A stretch of 9,921 nucleotides of DNA from contig JBGURP010000020.1 of the NCBI GenBank assembly GCA_045132055.1, forward strand, positions 1 to 9,921, read 5' to 3'. Below, one piece after another: positions 7,281 through 9,921 of this stretch (the stretch's first letter is position 1; each line of letters starts with the position of its first letter). Under the pieces are notes generated by a model. That model saw only the letters and a list, made by a program, of their open reading frames with translations. It had not been told where the DNA came from and made no database searches. Source of the stretch: F23-D06 sp045132055 (lineage in GTDB: Bacteria > Bacteroidota > Bacteroidia > Bacteroidales > WCHB1-69). A program made the position numbers and the translations under genes.

Positions 7281-7313
7281 TTTTTTAATAAATGACGAAT
7301 AAAAAAATTAACC

Positions 7314-9644
7314 ATGAACTCATTTATAAACTTCCTGAAAAGAAACAAGCTTTACGCCCTGATTAATCTGCTGGGGCTGACAATTTCGATGGCTTTCGTG
7401 CTGCTGCTGGCGGTGTATGTGCAGCGACAACTCTCCACTGACGCATTCCAGAAAAACGCCGACCGCATCTACGTCATCACCAACGAGGAAAGCGTCAACA
7501 TGGGATACTGGCTCGACAAGCATCTGCGCGGGCAGTTTCCTGAGATAGAGAAATCGACATGCGTGGCTAATGTGTCGATGGCCTCGGAGTACAAAATCGA
7601 CGGCGAGACAGTCTATGGCAACACCATCGCCGTCGACTCGTGCTTCTTCGAGATGTTCAGCTACGACCTTGTGAAAGGCTCGAAAGACGACTGGAGAATC
7701 TCGGGTGACCGCTGCATGGTGAGCGAGGAGTTTGCCAACGCGCATTTCGGCGACAAAGACCCCGTCGGACGGCAGATGTCGATAAGTGACGAGGGCGAAT
7801 CATACCCGCTGATCGTTTGCGGTGTCTTTAAAGACTTCGGCAACAGCATCCTCAAGACCCCCGATGTGCTTATCCGTGGCGAAATTATAACAAAAATCAA
7901 CCATTCGCATGACGAATACATGAGCAACGCAGCGGCAGGTGTCACTTTTGTTATGACCTATCCTGGTGCCGATTTGATGGCACGTCACGACGACATCTTG
8001 AACTGGTGCGAGGAGAATTTCTGGATTTACAAACACAAATATGACGAGATACGCATCATCCCGTTGCGCGACATGTATTTTCTCAACAACGGCAACTACG
8101 ACTGGACGGGAGCGTTGAATTTCGGCGACCGCTCGTTTGTGAACCTGCTTCTCGCCATGTGCCTGATGCTCTTGCTCTTCGCAATTTTGAACTATGTAAA
8201 CCTCTCCACAGCTCTCATCGGATTCCGTGCCAAGGAGATGGCGACGAGAAGGCTCGTTGGAGCGACAAAAACAGGCATTTTCATGAAGATGATAGGGGAG
8301 AGCACCCTGCTTTGCGCCGTGGCGATGGGACTGGCGATTTTGCTCGCCGAGGCATTATCACCGACGGCAACACGTGTCTTGGATTATCAAATCTCCATTT
8401 TCGGAGCAGTAAGTTTAGTTAATATTTTAGTTGTCATTGCGTTGATGGTGATTCTCGGCTTCATCGCCGGTATAGTGCCAGCCCTATTGATACAGAAGGC
8501 GCAGCCTATCGAGATTGTGCGCGGCTCGCTGCGGTTGAAGACCAAGACGGTGTACAGCCGAATCATCATCACGCTGCAAAATGTCATCACTGTGGTGATG
8601 CTCGTCGCCGCCCTGACGATGTACTTGCAGATTCGCAACCTCATAACCGCCGATTTGGGTTATAACACCAAAGATATCTTGGTGATTGGCAACGCTTACG
8701 GCCAACTGGGCGAAATTAGGCCGTTGCTTGAAGCCTATCGCGCTGAGCCGTTTGTGGAAGATGTGGGACAAGGCGACGGCATACCGCTGCAAGGCACCAA
8801 CAACTGGACCATGGAGCTTAGCGACGGCAACTGGGTCTCGTTTCAGCAGATTCAGGGCGACCAGCATTATTTCGACATCCTCGGCATCCGCGTGAAGCAG
8901 GACAACCAGCTTGCAGAACCTGCCTATTGGCTCAATGAATACGCATTTAAGGAGATTGGAATCGAAGAATCGGCAACGACGTTTGAGTCCGCTCAGAATG
9001 GGACTTTCAAAATCGGAGGCATCTATTATGACTTCAAAATCAGACCGTTGGAGGTGCAGCAGTCGTCGGCGTTGATATATAACAGAGGTGAAGACTGGGA
9101 TGAGAACTGGCCGTGGACCATTCTGGTGAAGATCAGAGGCGACCACAAGGAAGCTTTCGCCAGATTGGAAAAGGTGACGAATGAAGTGATGCCTGGCAAG
9201 CTTTTTGGCGCCAATTACATGGAAGATATGATAGAAGACTGTTTCGTCGACGAGAGCCGCATCCTCCGCATAGTGCTGGTGTTCACCTTGCTCTCGATGC
9301 TGGTGTCAGGTCTCGGCTTGTTTGCGATGAGCTCGTACTACATGCAGCAACAGCGTCGCAGCGTGGCGGTGAAAAAGGTGTTCGGCGCCGACTACAACGG
9401 TGTGTTGCGCGAGCTGGTGCTGTCGTTCATGAAGATGGTGGGCGTGGCGTTCGTCATCGGCATCCCGGTGGCGTGGTTGGTGGTGCATCGCTGGCTCGAG
9501 GGCTACTCGCACCGCATCAGCCTCTCATGGTGGATATTCGTGCTCGCAGGCCTAGTCGTGGTGTTGATGGCATTCATAGCAGTCATCTGGCAAAGCGTGC
9601 GGACAGCTAAAGCCAATCCGGCAACAGTACTTAAAAAAGAATAA
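7314..9644 (+). CDS. FtsX/MacB-like ABC transporter permease 2
   Basis: A 776-residue inner-membrane permease with the same plan as permease 1 but closer to the family norm. It opens FINFLKRNKLYALINLLGLTISMAF, the standard K-N-K-x-Y-x-x-I-N-x-x-G-L motif with TM1 (about 17-37). Then come a first periplasmic domain (about 40-270; FQKNADRIYVI, VCGVFKDFG), TM2-4 (about 275-296, 332-350, 367-393), TM5 (about 424-442), a second periplasmic domain (about 445-650; FKIGGIYYDFKIRPL) and TM6-8 (about 653-676, 709-728, 739-760). The ATPase-coupling loops are EMATRRLVGATKTGIF and SVAVKKVFGADYNGVL. The end TAKANPATVLKKE is the classic NP-x-x-x-L-x-x-E terminus. Early leucine codons are almost all CTG (8 of the first 10, no TTG), unlike permease 1. 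The start at 7314 follows an A-rich leader. It is expected to work with the adaptor and channel upstream, either as a heterodimer with another permease or as a homodimer. Confidence 0.95.
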   Translation: MNSFINFLKRNKLYALINLLGLTISMAFVLLLAVYVQRQLSTDAFQKNADRIYVITNEESVNMGYWLDKHLRGQFPEIEKSTCVANVSMASEYKIDGETVYGNTIAVDSCFFEMFSYDLVKGSKDDWRISGDRCMVSEEFANAHFGDKDPVGRQMSISDEGESYPLIVCGVFKDFGNSILKTPDVLIRGEIITKINHSHDEYMSNAAAGVTFVMTYPGADLMARHDDILNWCEENFWIYKHKYDEIRIIPLRDMYFLNNGNYDWTGALNFGDRSFVNLLLAMCLMLLLFAILNYVNLSTALIGFRAKEMATRRLVGATKTGIFMKMIGESTLLCAVAMGLAILLAEALSPTATRVLDYQISIFGAVSLVNILVVIALMVILGFIAGIVPALLIQKAQPIEIVRGSLRLKTKTVYSRIIITLQNVITVVMLVAALTMYLQIRNLITADLGYNTKDILVIGNAYGQLGEIRPLLEAYRAEPFVEDVGQGDGIPLQGTNNWTMELSDGNWVSFQQIQGDQHYFDILGIRVKQDNQLAEPAYWLNEYAFKEIGIEESATTFESAQNGTFKIGGIYYDFKIRPLEVQQSSALIYNRGEDWDENWPWTILVKIRGDHKEAFARLEKVTNEVMPGKLFGANYMEDMIEDCFVDESRILRIVLVFTLLSMLVSGLGLFAMSSYYMQQQRRSVAVKKVFGADYNGVLRELVLSFMKMVGVAFVIGIPVAWLVVHRWLEGYSHRISLSWWIFVLAGLVVVLMAFIAVIWQSVRTAKANPATVLKKE

Positions 9645-9654
9645 ATATGCTCCA

Positions 9655-9792
9655 GTCATTTCGACCGAAGCGTAACGGAGTGAAGCGAAGTGGAGAAATC
9701 CTTTTTCCATAAATGCAATCGAATAAAAAAGGATTTATTCACCAGAGGTGAATGCTTTCGCAAAACTCAGGTCTCGACAAGCTCGAAATGAC
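9655..9792. repeat. Compound GTCATTTCGA-ended inverted repeat between permeases 2 and 3
   Basis: The ends GTCATTTCGA (9655-9664) and TCGAAATGAC (9783-9792) are perfect inverted copies, the same ends as the element at 1808. Within them lie two further perfect hairpins: AAATCCTTTTT (9696-9706) with AAAAAGGATTT (9726-9736), and ATTCACC (9737-9743) with GGTGAAT (9747-9753) around an AGA loop. The two hairpins are directly adjacent. The left arm is of the CGAAGCG...GGAGAAATCC kind, while the right arm has a different core (CTCGACAAGCTCGAAATGAC), so the element looks like two repeat subtypes joined. The rest of the gap is a short A-rich leader. No transposase or open frame is present. Confidence 0.8.
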
Positions 9793-9810
9793 AAATAAAA
9801 TAATACAACA

Positions 9811-9921
9811 ATGTCTAGAATTATCAAAAAAGGGAAAACAGCCCTCGCTTCTTCAATCCTGAACATCTTGGGCCTGACGGCAGCCTTCGCCGCACTCTAT
9901 ATCATCCTCGTGCAGGTACAC
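9811..9921 (+). CDS. FtsX-like ABC permease 3, N-terminal fragment cut by the window end
   Basis: ATG at 9811 opens a frame that stays open for 37 codons to the last base. The translation begins MSRIIKKGKTALASSILNIL and continues GLTAAFAALYIILVQVH. It has the basic N-terminal tail, the S-x-x-L-N-I-L-G-L-x-x-A motif and the start of TM1 (about 14-35) found in FtsX/MacB permeases, and it aligns by eye with INLLGLTISMAFVLLLAVYV of permease 2. With the same strand and the operon context, this is very likely a third permease of the array. Domains beyond TM1 lie outside the window, so full length and integrity cannot be judged. Confidence 0.8.
   Translation, partial: MSRIIKKGKTALASSILNILGLTAAFAALYIILVQVH

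Noticed and set aside
9696..9736. The 11-bp AAATCCTTTTT/AAAAAGGATTT stem as a rho-independent terminator after permease 2
   Set aside because: No T run follows the right arm; another hairpin follows directly. The third permease continues the operon in the same direction, so a full terminator is not supported.
1808..9792. The recurring GTCATT...AATGAC elements as a CRISPR array or insertion sequence
   Set aside because: They are inverted pairs at irregular distances with differing sequences and genes between them, not direct repeats with uniform spacers. None carries a transposase frame or an evident target-site duplication.

Overview
The window looks like chromosomal DNA from a member of the Bacteroidota, probably Bacteroidales. 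The support is an outer-membrane efflux protein carrying the GRSIDPxxNTYS...LFNGF signature usual in that phylum, ABC permeases of the long 8-TM FtsX/MacB type that it carries in arrays, a PD40 plus OmpA envelope protein, A-rich leaders mostly without Shine-Dalgarno sequences, and intergenic GTCATTTCGA...TCGAAATGAC inverted repeats. No genus can be named from the sequence alone.

Layout, all on the + strand. (1) 2-469: the 3' part of folD (one-carbon metabolism). (2) 499-1677: a secreted PD40 beta-propeller/OmpA protein, closed by a stem-loop terminator at 1693-1717. (3) 1678-1930: a control region holding that terminator, a sigma-54-like promoter (1764-1779), a 106-bp inverted repeat (1808-1913) that would form a hairpin in the leader, and an unusually good Shine-Dalgarno sequence (1914-1922). 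(4) 1931-9921: a transport operon encoding a TolC-like outer-membrane channel, a HlyD/MacA-like periplasmic adaptor, two full-length FtsX-like permeases, and the first 37 codons of a third permease that runs off the window.

The genes of block (4) make sense together as a MacA-MacB-TolC type tripartite ABC exporter with several permeases. The substrate cannot be read from the sequence. The ATP-binding subunit is not encoded in the window. However, between the two complete permeases there is a 12-codon reading frame, MIKVENLVTVMY-stop, whose first seven residues match the usual N-terminus of MacB-type ATPases. I read it as a likely remnant of a deleted ATPase gene; a leader peptide is the alternative.

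Four gaps of the operon region (before tolC, tolC/adaptor, adaptor/permease 1, permease 2/permease 3) each hold a different inverted-repeat element. Two of these supply the stop codon of the gene before them. The only internal gap without one is the gap with the ATPase-like remnant. No RNA genes, CRISPR array or recognisable transposase were seen. Every stretch without a gene is shorter than 300 bases.
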